Shown in pieces: positions 26,146 to 34,053 of a stretch of 59,820 nt of DNA (the first letter of the stretch is position 1; each line of letters opens with the position of its first letter). Location: contig CAJUFJ010000018.1 of NCBI GenBank assembly GCA_910585815.1, positions 1 to 59,820 on the forward strand, in the 5' to 3' direction. A program made the translations under genes and the position numbers. The stretch is from an uncultured Oscillospiraceae bacterium (lineage in GTDB: Bacteria; Bacillota; Clostridia; Oscillospirales; Oscillospiraceae). A model generated the notes under the pieces. That model did not search any database, was not told the origin of the DNA, and saw only the letters and a list, made by a program, of their open reading frames with translations.

Positions 26146-26174
26146 TTTACAAGGGGGATGCTTGGCGCTATAAT
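26146..26174 (+). promoter_or_regulatory. Promoter of the enzyme I-like gene
   Basis: TTTACA, 17-nt spacer, TATAAT. It predicts a transcript start near 26181, which rules out the ATG at 26158 and supports the GTG at 26218. Confidence 0.7.
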
Positions 26175-26217
26175 CGATTCAAATAAGGGTGGTATCTTCG
26201 GAAAAGGGGGCGGCAGC

Positions 26218-26979
26218 GTGCAGATCCTGACAGGAAAGGCGATTATGGAACAGATCGTCGCCGGGCGGCTTTGCTTCTACCGCCGTCCCGCGCCCCAGGT
26301 TCAGCTCTACACCCAGGGCGACTGGCGGCAGGAGGTCAACCGCTTCCACCGGGCCCAGCAGATGGCCATTCTGGAGCTGACCACCCTCTACCATCGGGCC
26401 CTCAATCAGGTGGGCGAGGGGGTGGCCTCCATCTTCCTCATTCATGGGATGCTGCTGGAGGACCACGACTATGTGGAGACGGTCCGGGGCCTTATCAACG
26501 GCCAGGGGGCCACGGCAGAGTACGCCGTTCAGATGGCGGAGGTCAGCTTTGCCGCCGCCTTCTCCGCCATGGACAGCTCCTACATGCAGGCCCGGGCGGT
26601 GGATATCCGGGATATCTCCCAGCGGGTGCTCCGGGCGCTGATGGGGGGGCGGCAGCTCCTGCTGATGGACGAGCCCGCCATTCTGGTGGCCGACGAGTAC
26701 CTGCCCAGCGAGGTGATGGACTTCGACCAGCGCCGCCTGCTGGGCCTTATCACCCGGAAGGGCAGCCTGGACAGCCACACCGCCATGCTGGTGCGGGCCT
26801 ATCACATCCCCGCCATTGTGGAGGTGAATGTGCCCCCCAGAGCTGAGGGGCACCTGGCCCTGATGGACGGCTACACCGGCAGCGTGTACATAGACCCGGA
26901 GCAGGAGCAGCTCAACCAGCTGCGGGAGCTCTACCAGGCCAACGGACGGCCCAAGGGGTTTGCTTTAAGCGTGAAATAG
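26218..26979 (+). CDS. PTS enzyme I N-terminal-like protein lacking the PEP-binding domain
   Basis: 253 residues from GTG with AAAAGGGGG upstream. It matches only the N-terminal half of PTS enzyme I: an HPr-binding-type helical region (ASIFLIHGMLLEDHDYVETV near 80) and the swivelling phosphohistidine domain. SLDSHTAMLVR near 197 matches the TSHxAIxAR active-site pattern with the histidine present. The protein then ends, whereas enzyme I normally continues with about 300 residues of PEP-binding barrel. A promoter in front and a terminator behind show an intact short gene rather than a chance truncation. It might be a phosphorylatable regulator or need a separate partner. Confidence 0.8.
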   Translation: MQILTGKAIMEQIVAGRLCFYRRPAPQVQLYTQGDWRQEVNRFHRAQQMAILELTTLYHRALNQVGEGVASIFLIHGMLLEDHDYVETVRGLINGQGATAEYAVQMAEVSFAAAFSAMDSSYMQARAVDIRDISQRVLRALMGGRQLLLMDEPAILVADEYLPSEVMDFDQRRLLGLITRKGSLDSHTAMLVRAYHIPAIVEVNVPPRAEGHLALMDGYTGSVYIDPEQEQLNQLRELYQANGRPKGFALSVK

Positions 26980-26981
26980 AC

Positions 26982-27016
26982 AACCGGCCCGCTCCCTTCA
27001 AGGAAGCGGGCCGGTT
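26982..27016 (+). terminator. Terminator of the enzyme I-like gene
   Basis: A stem of about 15 bp beginning AACCGGCCCGCT with one mismatch, followed by TTGATT; it starts 3 nt after the stop codon. Confidence 0.75.
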
Positions 27017-27026
27017 TGATTCGGAT

Positions 27027-27278
27027 TTACTTCCGGAAAGACGCGCTCATTTCCTGGAAGCACTTTGGACAAACATTCTTGCCCCGAAATTCGATGATAT
27101 CCTTTTCGTTGTCGCAGAAGATACAGGCGGGCTGGAACTTTCTCAGCACGATGGACGGGCCGTCCATATAGATCTCCAAGGAGTCCTTCTCCTCGATATC
27201 CAGAGTACGGCGCAGTTCGATGGGCAGTACGATGCGGCCCAGTTCGTCCACCTTTCGGACAATGCCAGTGGATTTCAT
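27027..27278 (-). CDS. AbrB-family transition-state regulator with C-terminal zinc ribbon-like cysteines
   Basis: 83 residues. The N-terminal swapped-hairpin DNA-binding domain reads MKSTGIVRKVDELGRIVLP then ELRRTLDI, very close to AbrB/SpoVT. The C-terminal part carries CIFC and CPKC pairs, probably binding zinc. AbrB-type proteins repress stationary-phase and sporulation genes, fitting the sporulation genes that follow. It is monocistronic, with its own promoter. Confidence 0.93.
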   Translation of the reverse strand: MKSTGIVRKVDELGRIVLPIELRRTLDIEEKDSLEIYMDGPSIVLRKFQPACIFCDNEKDIIEFRGKNVCPKCFQEMSASFRK

Positions 27279-27349
27279 AAAATGCCTCCTTTTTATCTAG
27301 CGCGGACTCCGGGGTCCAGGCTTGGCCCCGGCATATTCTTCTCCCCTAT

Positions 27350-27378
27350 ATTGTAGCGGTAAAAAAATGCAATGTCAA
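27350..27378 (-). promoter_or_regulatory. Promoter of the AbrB-family gene
   Basis: On the minus strand TTGACA, 17-nt spacer, TACAAT. The 70-nt leader that follows contains GGGGTCC/GGACTCC-like inverted bases. Confidence 0.7.
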
Positions 27379-27526
27379 CTGTTTCTATCGGGCAAAATGG
27401 GGTGAAAAATGTAGAATTTTTGTTGAAAAGAGGTTATGAGCTGGATTTTTTTGTAAATTTCTGGTTTTCCAGCAGACATGATTTTCCAGTTGGCCCCGTA
27501 TAGATGGGACAAGAGGGGGAATGGGC

Positions 27527-28105
27527 ATGACTATGACGGTGATTTGGACGGGGATGGTGGTCCTCTCCATCCTGTGCGGACTGGCCACGGGACGGGGGCC
27601 TGCGGTGGCCTCGGCGGCGGTGGAGGGGGCCTCGGCGGCGGTGCAGCTGGCCCTGTCCATTGCGGGGATGCTCTGCCTGTGGACCGGGGTAATGGAAGTC
27701 ATGCGCCGGTCGGGGCTGGCCGACGGGCTGTCCCAGCTGCTGGCCCCCGTGCTGCGCCGGCTCTTTCCCCAGGCGGCCAGAGACCGGGACACCATGGACA
27801 GCATCTCGGCCAACGTGTCGGCCAACCTGCTGGGGCTGGGCAGCGCCGCCACCCCCCTGGGTCTGGAGGCCGCCCGGCGGCTGGCCCGGCGCAGTCCGGG
27901 CACCGCGTCCAATGACCTGTGCATGCTGGTGGTGTGCAATACCGCGTCCATCCAGCTTATCCCCACCACCGTGGCCTCGGTCCGGGCGGCGGAGGGCTGC
28001 GCCGCCCCCTTCGATATCCTGCCCGCCGTCTGGCTGGCCTCCACCCTGTCGGTGGGGGTGGGGATTTTGGCCTGTAAGATTTTTGCAAGAGTGTGGAAAG
28101 AGTAA
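27527..28105 (+). CDS. spmA: Spore maturation protein A
   Basis: About 192 residues. I start at the ATG of MTMTVIWTG, 7 nt after GAGGGGG; an ATG two codons earlier is too close to the RBS. It is a membrane protein with the nucleoside-recognition (Gate) motif. Conserved segments are GMLCLWTGVMEVMRRSG, NVSANLLGLGSAATPLGL (quoted in part) and CNTASIQLIPTT. In Bacillus SpmA and SpmB contribute to spore-core dehydration. spmB follows on the same strand, with a palindromic repeat between them. Confidence 0.93.
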   Translation: MTMTVIWTGMVVLSILCGLATGRGPAVASAAVEGASAAVQLALSIAGMLCLWTGVMEVMRRSGLADGLSQLLAPVLRRLFPQAARDRDTMDSISANVSANLLGLGSAATPLGLEAARRLARRSPGTASNDLCMLVVCNTASIQLIPTTVASVRAAEGCAAPFDILPAVWLASTLSVGVGILACKIFARVWKE

Positions 28106-28108
28106 AAC

Positions 28109-28285
28109 GCCTCCTTTTGAAAGGAGGTGCCCCAGTTCGCAAACTGGGGCGGAGGATTGTATTTCGCGCAACGAAATGTATGAAATAAGCAAGGTTTGTA
28201 AAACTTTGATTACTTCGTATGTTTTGCTTCGCAAAACGCAATCCTCAGTCAGCTTCGCTGACAGCTCCTTTCCAAAGGAGCCTTT
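28109..28285. repeat. Palindromic repeat, CTCCTTTTGAAAGGAG type (copy 2)
   Basis: A 177-bp element between spmA and spmB, with the same order of hairpins as the copy at 20090-20268. The end hairpins are GCCTCCTTTTGAAAGGAGG and CTCCTTTCCAAAGGAG; the centre contains TACTTCGTATGTTTTGCTTC as in copy 1. The stem flanks differ by compensating changes (CCCCAGTTCGCAAACTGGGG versus CACGGGCAAAGCCCGTG), showing that pairing is conserved. Confidence 0.85.
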
Positions 28286-28298
28286 TGGGAGGTAACCT

Positions 28299-28820
28299 AT
28301 GGACCTGTTCTTTACCATGCTGGTTCCCCTGACCATTGCGGCCATCACCCTGTACGCCGCAGGGCGGCGGGTGGACGTCTACTCTGCCCTGGTCCAGGGG
28401 GCGGGCTCCGGGCTGGAGACCCTCACCCGGATTATACCGGCCCTGGTGGGCCTGATGACGGCGGTGTATATGCTCCGGGCCTCCGGGGCGCTGGAGCTGC
28501 TGGCCGGCCTTCTGGCCCCAGTGCTGGACCGGCTGGGCCTGCCCTCCGAGCTGCTGCCCCTGATGCTGGTGCGGCCCATCAGCGGCTCGGCTGCCCTGGG
28601 GGTGGGGGCGGAGATCATCTCCACCTGGGGCCCCGACTCGGAGCTGGGCCGGACGGCGGCCGTCATGCTGGGCTCCACCGAGACCACCTTTTATACCATT
28701 GCCGTCTACTTCGGCGCCGTGGGCATCACCCGAACCCGCTACGCCGTCCCCGCCGCCCTGTGCGCCGACCTCACCGGATTTCTGGCGGCCGCCTGGGCGG
28801 TGCGGCTGTGCTTCGGGTAG
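28299..28820 (+). CDS. spmB: Spore maturation protein B
   Basis: 173-residue membrane protein of the same Gate family as SpmA. Conserved parts: LTRIIPALVGLMTAVYMLRA, PLMLVRPISGSAALGV and LGSTETTFYTIAVYFGAVG (each quoted in part). It acts with SpmA in spore maturation. A GGGAGG RBS lies just outside the repeat, so translation of spmB does not need coupling to spmA. Confidence 0.93.
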   Translation: MDLFFTMLVPLTIAAITLYAAGRRVDVYSALVQGAGSGLETLTRIIPALVGLMTAVYMLRASGALELLAGLLAPVLDRLGLPSELLPLMLVRPISGSAALGVGAEIISTWGPDSELGRTAAVMLGSTETTFYTIAVYFGAVGITRTRYAVPAALCADLTGFLAAAWAVRLCFG

Positions 28821-28827
28821 CGGAAGC

Positions 28828-28998
28828 ACACACTTGTCTTATAAATTTAGAAAAGCTGCCGCATGTAGGGCAAGGGCTCTGCCCTTGCCTTATTCCTGTT
28901 TTATCCCCTTACGGGGATAGGCAGGGGTAGAACCCCTGCCCTACAGGACGTACCAGCCAGCATTTTCAGAGGCTTTCCATATTTATGAGACGGGCGCG
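28828..28998. mobile_element. MITE-like element, copy B
   Basis: About 171 bp, inverted relative to copy A. Its ends CACTTGTCTTATAAATTTA and ATATTTATGAGACGGGCG form an imperfect inverted repeat of about 18 bp. The body contains TGTAGGGCAAGGGCTCTGCC and the reverse-oriented AGGGGTAGAACCCCTGCCC with a CCCCTTACGGGG hairpin between. It lies directly after spmB. Confidence 0.68.
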
Positions 28999-29003
28999 CT
29001 CGG

Positions 29004-29034
29004 AAGCCCCCATGAGGTTTTCATGGGGGCTTTT
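29004..29034 (+). terminator. Terminator between convergent spmB and a hypothetical gene
   Basis: A 12-bp stem AAGCCCCCATGA with its partner, followed by TTTTG on the plus strand. Confidence 0.75.
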
Positions 29035-29043
29035 GCGCTGGGG

Positions 29044-29457
29044 TCAATCCTCGATATCCACTAAAATGTTGTCCGTTCCGTGTTCCTCAAACTCGGCGAT
29101 ATAGGCGTCGATGCGGCTGGTGAGCTCGGCATAGTTGCTCTCGTCGATGGGGGCGTCGTCCATATCCCGCCGGGCCAGGTCCTCGGCCAGGATCTCAAAA
29201 AAGACGTTGTTCTCATACTCCACGATGGCCTCGTGGATGCCCCCCTCCACAAAGGCCCGGGAGGGGATGACCTCCCCCTGATACAGCTCGGCCAGCTGGG
29301 GCATGCCCTCCAGGGCGGCCCGGCCAAAGAGCAGGCTCTCCACCTCGTCGTAGTCGGCAAACCGCTGGTCCCCCCGGGTGGAGTTCAAGATCCAGTTTCC
29401 GATGTATACCAGGTCCAGCAGCCGCCGAAACTGCTTTTTGTTCAGCTCCAAATTCAT
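29044..29457 (-). CDS. Uncharacterised acidic protein, 137 residues
   Basis: Start chosen at the ATG of MNLELNKKQFRRLLDLVYIG, which has GAGAGGAGG 8 nt upstream; a longer frame lacks support. The protein is soluble and acidic (ending DNILVDIED). LVYIGNWILNSTR suggests an aromatic-rich helix. No known domain is recognised. Its promoter is TTGACA-16-TATAAT. Confidence 0.8.
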   Translation of the reverse strand: MNLELNKKQFRRLLDLVYIGNWILNSTRGDQRFADYDEVESLLFGRAALEGMPQLAELYQGEVIPSRAFVEGGIHEAIVEYENNVFFEILAEDLARRDMDDAPIDESNYAELTSRIDAYIAEFEEHGTDNILVDIED

Positions 29458-29497
29458 GGAAGCGCCTCCTCTCCGGGCATGAAGTGGTTCATATAGC

Positions 29498-29525
29498 ATT
29501 ATAGCCTCCATTTCTAATTTGTCAA
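29498..29525 (-). promoter_or_regulatory. Promoter of the 137-residue protein gene
   Basis: On the minus strand TTGACA, 16-nt spacer, TATAAT, about 35 nt upstream of the start codon. Confidence 0.7.
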
Positions 29526-29588
29526 ATGGAGAAACAAGGCAATTCCCCTTGTTTTTTCAGACAAAATGACATACAATAAACTAGATAC

Positions 29589-29617
29589 TTTACATAGGGC
29601 CCCAAACTGTGTATAAT
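29589..29617 (+). promoter_or_regulatory. Promoter of the DUF1934-argS unit
   Basis: TTTACA, 17-nt spacer, TATAAT. The leader holds a GC-rich hairpin at 29635-29664 (GGTCCCCGGG paired with CCCGGGGGACC). No T-box antiterminator sequence was found although argS follows. Confidence 0.72.
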
Positions 29618-29691
29618 ACCTCAGACTGACCAAGGGTCCCCGGGATTTTCCAGCCCGGGGGACCAAATTCTGTCTAGGATTGGAGGCCCCT

Positions 29692-30141
29692 ATGGAAAAG
29701 GAAGTGGTTATCTCCATCAAGGGGATGCAGAACTTTGAGGGCGCGCTGCCCGACGTCATCGAGCTGGTCACCGAGGGCCGCCTGGCCCGGGACGGGGAGA
29801 GCTACACCCTGTCCTATCAGGAGAGCGAGCTCACCGGCCTGGAGGGCACCCTCACCACCATTCAGGTAGATGGGGAACAGGTCACCCTGATGCGGGTGGG
29901 GGAGTTTAACTCCCAGCTGGTCTTTCAGGAGGGGCGGCGGCACCTCTCCATGTATAATACACCATATGGCGCTATGACCATCGGGGTGAATACCCGGCAC
30001 CTGCTGGCCCGGCTCACCGACCAGGGGGGCGATATTGAGGTGGACTACTCGGTGGAGGTGGACCACGCCCTGGCCGGCCGCAACATCTTCCGCATCAACG
30101 TGCGGGAGGCCGGGGGCGGGCTGGACACCTTGAAGCAGTAA
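29692..30141 (+). CDS. DUF1934 (YwiB-like) protein
   Basis: 149 residues from the ATG preceded by TTGGAGG. It begins EKEVVISIKGMQ, and has the beta-rich, lipocalin-like pattern of the family with YTLSYQESELTGLEGTLTTI (partly quoted) and NTPYGAMTIGVNT. In Bacillus the homologue YwiB is encoded directly before argS, the same order as here. Function is unknown; the linkage hints at a role near arginyl-tRNA charging or translation. A TGTAGGGGCG repeat separates it from argS. Confidence 0.85.
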   Translation: MEKEVVISIKGMQNFEGALPDVIELVTEGRLARDGESYTLSYQESELTGLEGTLTTIQVDGEQVTLMRVGEFNSQLVFQEGRRHLSMYNTPYGAMTIGVNTRHLLARLTDQGGDIEVDYSVEVDHALAGRNIFRINVREAGGGLDTLKQ

Positions 30142-30150
30142 GAGGCTGTC

Positions 30151-30227
30151 TGTAGGGGCGCACATTGTGCGCCCGCGCTTTCCAAAATCGAATACAGACA
30201 GGCGGGCGGACAATGTCCGCCCCTACA
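30151..30227. repeat. TGTAGGGGCG...CGCCCCTACA repeat, copy 2
   Basis: 77 bp between the DUF1934 gene and argS. The ends TGTAGGGGCGCACATTGTGC and GGACAATGTCCGCCCCTACA match copy 1 at 12634-12684, with an extra 25-nt middle segment (CTTTCCAAAATCGAATACAG and neighbours). Confidence 0.8.
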
Positions 30228-30257
30228 CACGGAATACAGAGAACGAGGTGCAGACAA

Positions 30258-32012
30258 ATGACAAACATGATCCAGGCCGCCAAAAACCAGGTGGCCGATC
30301 TGACCCAAGCGGCCTATGAGAGAGCCGCCGCCGCGGGGGCCCTGCCCGCCGGGGCGGCGGTGAAGGCCACCGTTGAAATTCCCAAGGACACCGCCCACGG
30401 GGATTACGCCTCCTCCTTTGCCATGGCGGGGGCCAGGGCGCTGCATATGGCCCCCCGGGCCATCGCCCAGACCATTGTGGACCATCTGGAGCTGGAGGGC
30501 AGCTACTTTAATAAGGTGGAGATCGCCGGCCCCGGCTTCCTGAATTTTACCCTGGGCCCCAGGTGGTATGGGGAGGTGCTGTCCACCATAGAGACTGAGG
30601 GCCCCGGCTACGGCTCCGGCACCGAGGGGGGCGGCAAAAAGGTGATGGTGGAGTTTGTCTCCGCCAACCCCACCGGCCCCATGCACATGGGCAACGCCCG
30701 GGGCGGCGTGCTGGGGGACACCCTGGCCAACGTGCTGGCCCGGGACGGCTGGGACGTGTGGAAGGAGTTCTACGTCAACGACGCAGGCAACCAGATCAAC
30801 AAGTTCGCCCGGTCCATCTACGCTCGGTGCATGCAGCTCACCCTGGGGGAGGAAAATTACCAGTTTCCCGAGGACGGCTACCAGGGGGGCGACATCAGGG
30901 AGCTGGCCCAGGGCTTCCTGGCCCAGGAGGGGATTTCCTTCCCCGGCGACACCGCCGAGGAGGACTGGCTGGAACAGATGGCCCAGTTCGGTCTGGAGCG
31001 GAACATCCCCAAGATGGAGAGCGACCTGAACAAGTACGGCATCCAGTACGACAAGTGGTTTTTGGAGTCCTCCCTCCACAGCTCCGGCTATGTGGAGGAC
31101 ACCGTCTCCCTGCTGACGGACAAGGGCTGGACCTATGAGAAGGACGGGGCCCTGTGGCTGAACACCACCGAGCTGCTGAAGAAAAAGTACCTGGCCGAGG
31201 GCAAGAGCCAGGAGCAGGTGGACAAGCTGGACCTGAAGGACGACGTCCTCCGCCGGGCCAACGGCTTTTACACCTACTTCGCCGCTGATATCGCCTACCA
31301 CCGCAACAAGCTGGAGGAGCGGAAATTTGACCTGGCCATCAACATCTGGGGGGCCGACCACCACGGCCACGTGGCCCGGCTCCAGGCGGCGCTGGACGGC
31401 CTGGGTCTGGACGGCTCCCACCGGCTGGTGATCGTGCTCATGCAGCTGGTGAACCTGCTCCAGGACGGCAAGCCGGTGCGCATGTCCAAGCGGACGGGCA
31501 AGGCCATCGCCCTCCATGACCTGCTGGATGAAATTTCCGTGGACGCCGCCCGGTATTATTTCAACAACCGGGCCGCCACCAGCCCCCTGGACTTCGACTT
31601 GGACCTGGCCGTCCGGCAGGACAGCGAGAACCCGGTCTATTATGTCCAGTATGCCCACGCCCGCATCTGCTCCCTGGTCGCCCGGCTGGCCGAGGAGGAC
31701 AGGGCGGCCGTCCCCGCCGCCGCGGCTGTGGACGCCGCCGTGCTGGTCTCACCCGAGGAGCTGGCCCTGGTAAAATCCCTGGCCCAGTTCCCCGAGGAAC
31801 TCCACCTGGCCGCCCGGGACTATGACCCCAGCCGCATCAACCGCTACCTTACCGCCCTGGCCGGGGACTTCCACCGCTTCTACAACGCCTGCCGCCTGAA
31901 GGGCGAGGAGGCCAATGTCCTGGGGGCCCGGCTCAAGCTGGCCGACACCGTGCGGTCCGTCCTGGCCAACGGCCTGAACCTGCTGGGGGTCACCGCGCCG
32001 GAGAAAATGTAG
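30258..32012 (+). CDS. argS: Arginyl-tRNA synthetase
   Basis: 584 residues from the ATG of MTNMIQAAKN (upstream frame runs through the repeat). The N-terminal Add-1 domain (about 1-110) is followed by the class I catalytic core, with the HIGH-type motif ANPTGPMHMGNARGG near 133 and the KMSKS-type motif RMSKRTGKA near 410. The C-terminal anticodon-binding DALR domain ends in LNLLGVTAPEKM. It charges tRNA(Arg) in the cytoplasm. Weak RBS (GAGGTGCAG) at the repeat edge. Confidence 0.96.
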   Translation: MTNMIQAAKNQVADLTQAAYERAAAAGALPAGAAVKATVEIPKDTAHGDYASSFAMAGARALHMAPRAIAQTIVDHLELEGSYFNKVEIAGPGFLNFTLGPRWYGEVLSTIETEGPGYGSGTEGGGKKVMVEFVSANPTGPMHMGNARGGVLGDTLANVLARDGWDVWKEFYVNDAGNQINKFARSIYARCMQLTLGEENYQFPEDGYQGGDIRELAQGFLAQEGISFPGDTAEEDWLEQMAQFGLERNIPKMESDLNKYGIQYDKWFLESSLHSSGYVEDTVSLLTDKGWTYEKDGALWLNTTELLKKKYLAEGKSQEQVDKLDLKDDVLRRANGFYTYFAADIAYHRNKLEERKFDLAINIWGADHHGHVARLQAALDGLGLDGSHRLVIVLMQLVNLLQDGKPVRMSKRTGKAIALHDLLDEISVDAARYYFNNRAATSPLDFDLDLAVRQDSENPVYYVQYAHARICSLVARLAEEDRAAVPAAAAVDAAVLVSPEELALVKSLAQFPEELHLAARDYDPSRINRYLTALAGDFHRFYNACRLKGEEANVLGARLKLADTVRSVLANGLNLLGVTAPEKM

Positions 32013-32023
32013 GATGTTGCGTT

Positions 32024-32370
32024 ATGTAGGGCAAGGGCTCTGCCCTTGCCTATCCCCGTAAGGGGATAATACCCCAAGCCACCCCCCTCCGTCCCCCGCA
32101 GGGAAAAGCCTTCCACCCTCCGGGGGGAAGGTGCCCCAGTGCGCACACTGGGGCGGATGAGGGGGCGGGGCGGGCAAGCAGTTCTTACGGTAAGAAGCAA
32201 AAACCTGCCGCGCACCCTCATCCGTCATCCGCTTCGCGGATGCCACCTTCCCCCTTGAAGGGGGAAGGCTTTGGAGCGGTTCTGAACGTGGCAAAAAAGC
32301 AAGGGCAGCGGTCCAGACCGGCCTCTCTTGGCCCTGCGGGCCAATTCACCTCCAGCCCTTGCCCTACAGG
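32024..32370. repeat. Nested repeats: MITE-like body interrupted by a palindromic element
   Basis: Starts with TGTAGGGCAAGGGCTCTGCC and CCCCGTAAGGGGATA, as in the MITE-like copies, and ends with CAGCCCTTGCCCTACA. Between these halves lies a different palindromic element (32104-32273), with end hairpin CCTTCCCCCTTGAAGGGGGAAGG and inner stems GCCCCAGTGCGCACACTGGGGC (in part) and ATCCGCTTCGCGGAT. The most economical reading is insertion of one element into the other. No gene in this 345-bp stretch. Confidence 0.7.
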
Positions 32371-32381
32371 ATGTGACCAGT

Positions 32382-33002
32382 ATGAAGCCTGAACAGCTGG
32401 AAGACCTTCTCCGCACCCACACCCCCGGGCTGATGGATGCCCGCCGCGCCTATGCGGTGCTGGTACCCCTGGTGGAGCGGGACGGGGAACTGCACCTGCT
32501 CTACGAGGTGCGGGCATCCACCTTGCGCCGTCAGCCGGGGGAGGTCTGCTTCCCCGGGGGGCTGATGGAGCCGGGGGAGACCCCGGAGGAGTGCGCCCTG
32601 CGGGAGACTTGGGAGGAGCTGGGCATCCCCGACCACTGTGTCAGTCTGCTGGGCCGGCTGGACTTCATCGCCCACCGGGCCAACTTCCTCATGCAGCCCG
32701 TGCTGGGGCTGGTGGACAGCGGGGCGCTGGACCGGATGGTCCCCAGCCCGGCGGAGGTGGACGAGGTCTTTTTCGTCCCCCTGTCCCACCTGCTGGAGAC
32801 GGCCCCCATTGAGTACGAGTACGAACTGATCCCTACCCCGGCGGAGAATTTCCCCTATGAGGTCATCGGTATCCCCCGGAACTACAAATGGCAGCACGGA
32901 TGGGAAAACGTCCCTGTCTACCCCTGGCAGGGGCGGGCTATCTGGGGGCTCACCGGGCGGATCACCCGAAATCTGGTACGGATATGCAAGACCCCCGGCT
33001 GA
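32382..33002 (+). CDS. Nudix hydrolase, CoA pyrophosphatase-like
   Basis: 206 residues. The Nudix box GGLMEPGETPEECALRETWE continues with ELGI, matching G-x5-E-x7-RE-x2-EE-x-G. LRRQPGEVCFPGG just before it is the extra motif of CoA pyrophosphatases (NudL/YeaB type), which cut CoA into phosphopantetheine and 3',5'-ADP. The N-terminus MKPEQLEDLLRTHTPG also fits that group. The start codon lies at the end of the nested repeat, and the RBS is poor. Other nucleoside-diphosphate substrates are possible. Confidence 0.88.
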   Translation: MKPEQLEDLLRTHTPGLMDARRAYAVLVPLVERDGELHLLYEVRASTLRRQPGEVCFPGGLMEPGETPEECALRETWEELGIPDHCVSLLGRLDFIAHRANFLMQPVLGLVDSGALDRMVPSPAEVDEVFFVPLSHLLETAPIEYEYELIPTPAENFPYEVIGIPRNYKWQHGWENVPVYPWQGRAIWGLTGRITRNLVRICKTPG

Positions 33003-33015
33003 GCCGGGGGTCTTT
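32989..33015 (+). terminator. Terminator overlapping the Nudix stop codon
   Basis: A 12-bp perfect stem AGACCCCCGGCT with its partner and a 1-nt loop-like apex, followed by TTTG. The stem includes the last codons and the stop of the Nudix gene. Confidence 0.7.
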
Positions 33016-33019
33016 GACG

Positions 33020-33166
33020 TTATGTTGCTGCTTCTTCGGCGGCCGCCTTTTCCTTCAGCGCCTTGATGGCGTAGTCCAGGGCGGGGATGGATTTGGCGGT
33101 GCAGTATTGCTTCATGTCCTGAAGCTGGCGGATGGCCTCCTTTGTGGTCATGTCCTTCAGACGCAT
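33020..33166 (-). CDS. Small basic/helical protein, 48 residues
   Basis: A short reading frame with AAAGGAG 10 nt upstream of its ATG. It starts MRLKDMTTKEAIRQLQDMKQ and ends KEKAAAEEAAT, so it is probably a single or paired amphipathic helix. Good RBS and codon use consistent with neighbours support it as real. Function unknown. Confidence 0.65.
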   Translation of the reverse strand: MRLKDMTTKEAIRQLQDMKQYCTAKSIPALDYAIKALKEKAAAEEAAT

Positions 33167-33227
33167 AGCGGTCACACTCCTTTGCTGTTGTTATTTTATC
33201 ACAACACAGGGGCGGAATGCAAGAGGT

Positions 33228-33401
33228 TTATTGGTGATTTCTCCTCATTTCTTCCGGGCTGCGGCAGCAGGCGAGGGTCAGCGCCAGCACGGCCAGCACC
33301 GCCAGCCGCCGCCAGGGGCTGGCCGTCAGAAGGAGACAGAGGACCGACCGGGCCAGCATATACAGGCAGCTGGCCCAGAGGAGGAGAACGGCGGCCCGCA
33401 T
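33228..33401 (-). CDS. Small membrane protein, 57 residues, last gene of the ABC transporter operon
   Basis: It begins MRAAVLLLWASCLYMLARSV and has two hydrophobic segments (about 3-24 and 29-46) with a short basic tail (EEMRRNHQ). AAGGAG lies 7 nt before the ATG inside the end of the permease gene, and the start codon is 1 nt past the permease stop. This coupling suggests an accessory subunit of the transporter. Confidence 0.6.
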   Translation of the reverse strand: MRAAVLLLWASCLYMLARSVLCLLLTASPWRRLAVLAVLALTLACCRSPEEMRRNHQ

Positions 33402-33402
33402 A

Positions 33403-34053
33403 TCAGTACTCCTTACCCGCCGCCACCCGGCAGGAGATGAGGTAGGAGACGAACAGCAGGGCCAGCCCGGCCAGGGGCAGCAGGGCAGAGCCACCCGCCA
33501 GGGCGGTGGGGGCGAGGAGGTCCATCCCCTTCAGCATGGACATATCCAGCACCCCGGCCTTGGCCAGCAGCACCAAGGCGATGACAGGGATGAAAATAAT
33601 GGCGTACAGATAGGGCCGGGCCCGCTCCGCCCCCAGCTTGTAGCTCAGCGGCAGGAGGATGGTGGGAATCAGCAGGCCGACGGTGGTGGACACCATCAGG
33701 GTGACGAACATCTCCAGAGGGTCCGACTGCCGGGCCAGATACAGCAGGGCGGTGCCCGCCAGTCCGGCCGCCATAGTGAGCAGCGTCAGCGCCAGCACAA
33801 AGAGATACCGGGCCCCCACCACTCCGCGCCGCCCCAGGGGGAGGGACATGGCGTACCGGTCCCATTTGGACTGTTCATCGTAGGCGAAGGCGGAGATGGG
33901 CAGCACAGCCAGAACCACCTGGATAAAGGTGATAATAAAGCTGTAGTCAAAGAAATCCAGGTAGGCCAGAAGGATGTAAACGCCGATCAGCAGCACATAG
34001 GACTTCAGGGCCTTGCGCATCACAAGAAAGTCTTTCCAAATCAAACCAGTCAT
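33403..34053 (-). CDS. ABC-2 type transporter permease
   Basis: 216 residues with six likely transmembrane helices. MTGLIWKDFLVMRKALKSYV at the start is typical of ABC-2 permeases of Gram-positive export systems. It overlaps the ATP-binding subunit gene by 4 nt. Together they should form an exporter, perhaps for antimicrobial peptides or an envelope component; no substrate can be read from sequence. Confidence 0.88.
   Translation of the reverse strand: MTGLIWKDFLVMRKALKSYVLLIGVYILLAYLDFFDYSFIITFIQVVLAVLPISAFAYDEQSKWDRYAMSLPLGRRGVVGARYLFVLALTLLTMAAGLAGTALLYLARQSDPLEMFVTLMVSTTVGLLIPTILLPLSYKLGAERARPYLYAIIFIPVIALVLLAKAGVLDMSMLKGMDLLAPTALAGGSALLPLAGLALLFVSYLISCRVAAGKEY

Noticed and set aside
29618..29691. 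T-box upstream of the DUF1934-argS unit
   Set aside because: Only one GC-rich hairpin is present, without the conserved antiterminator sequence.
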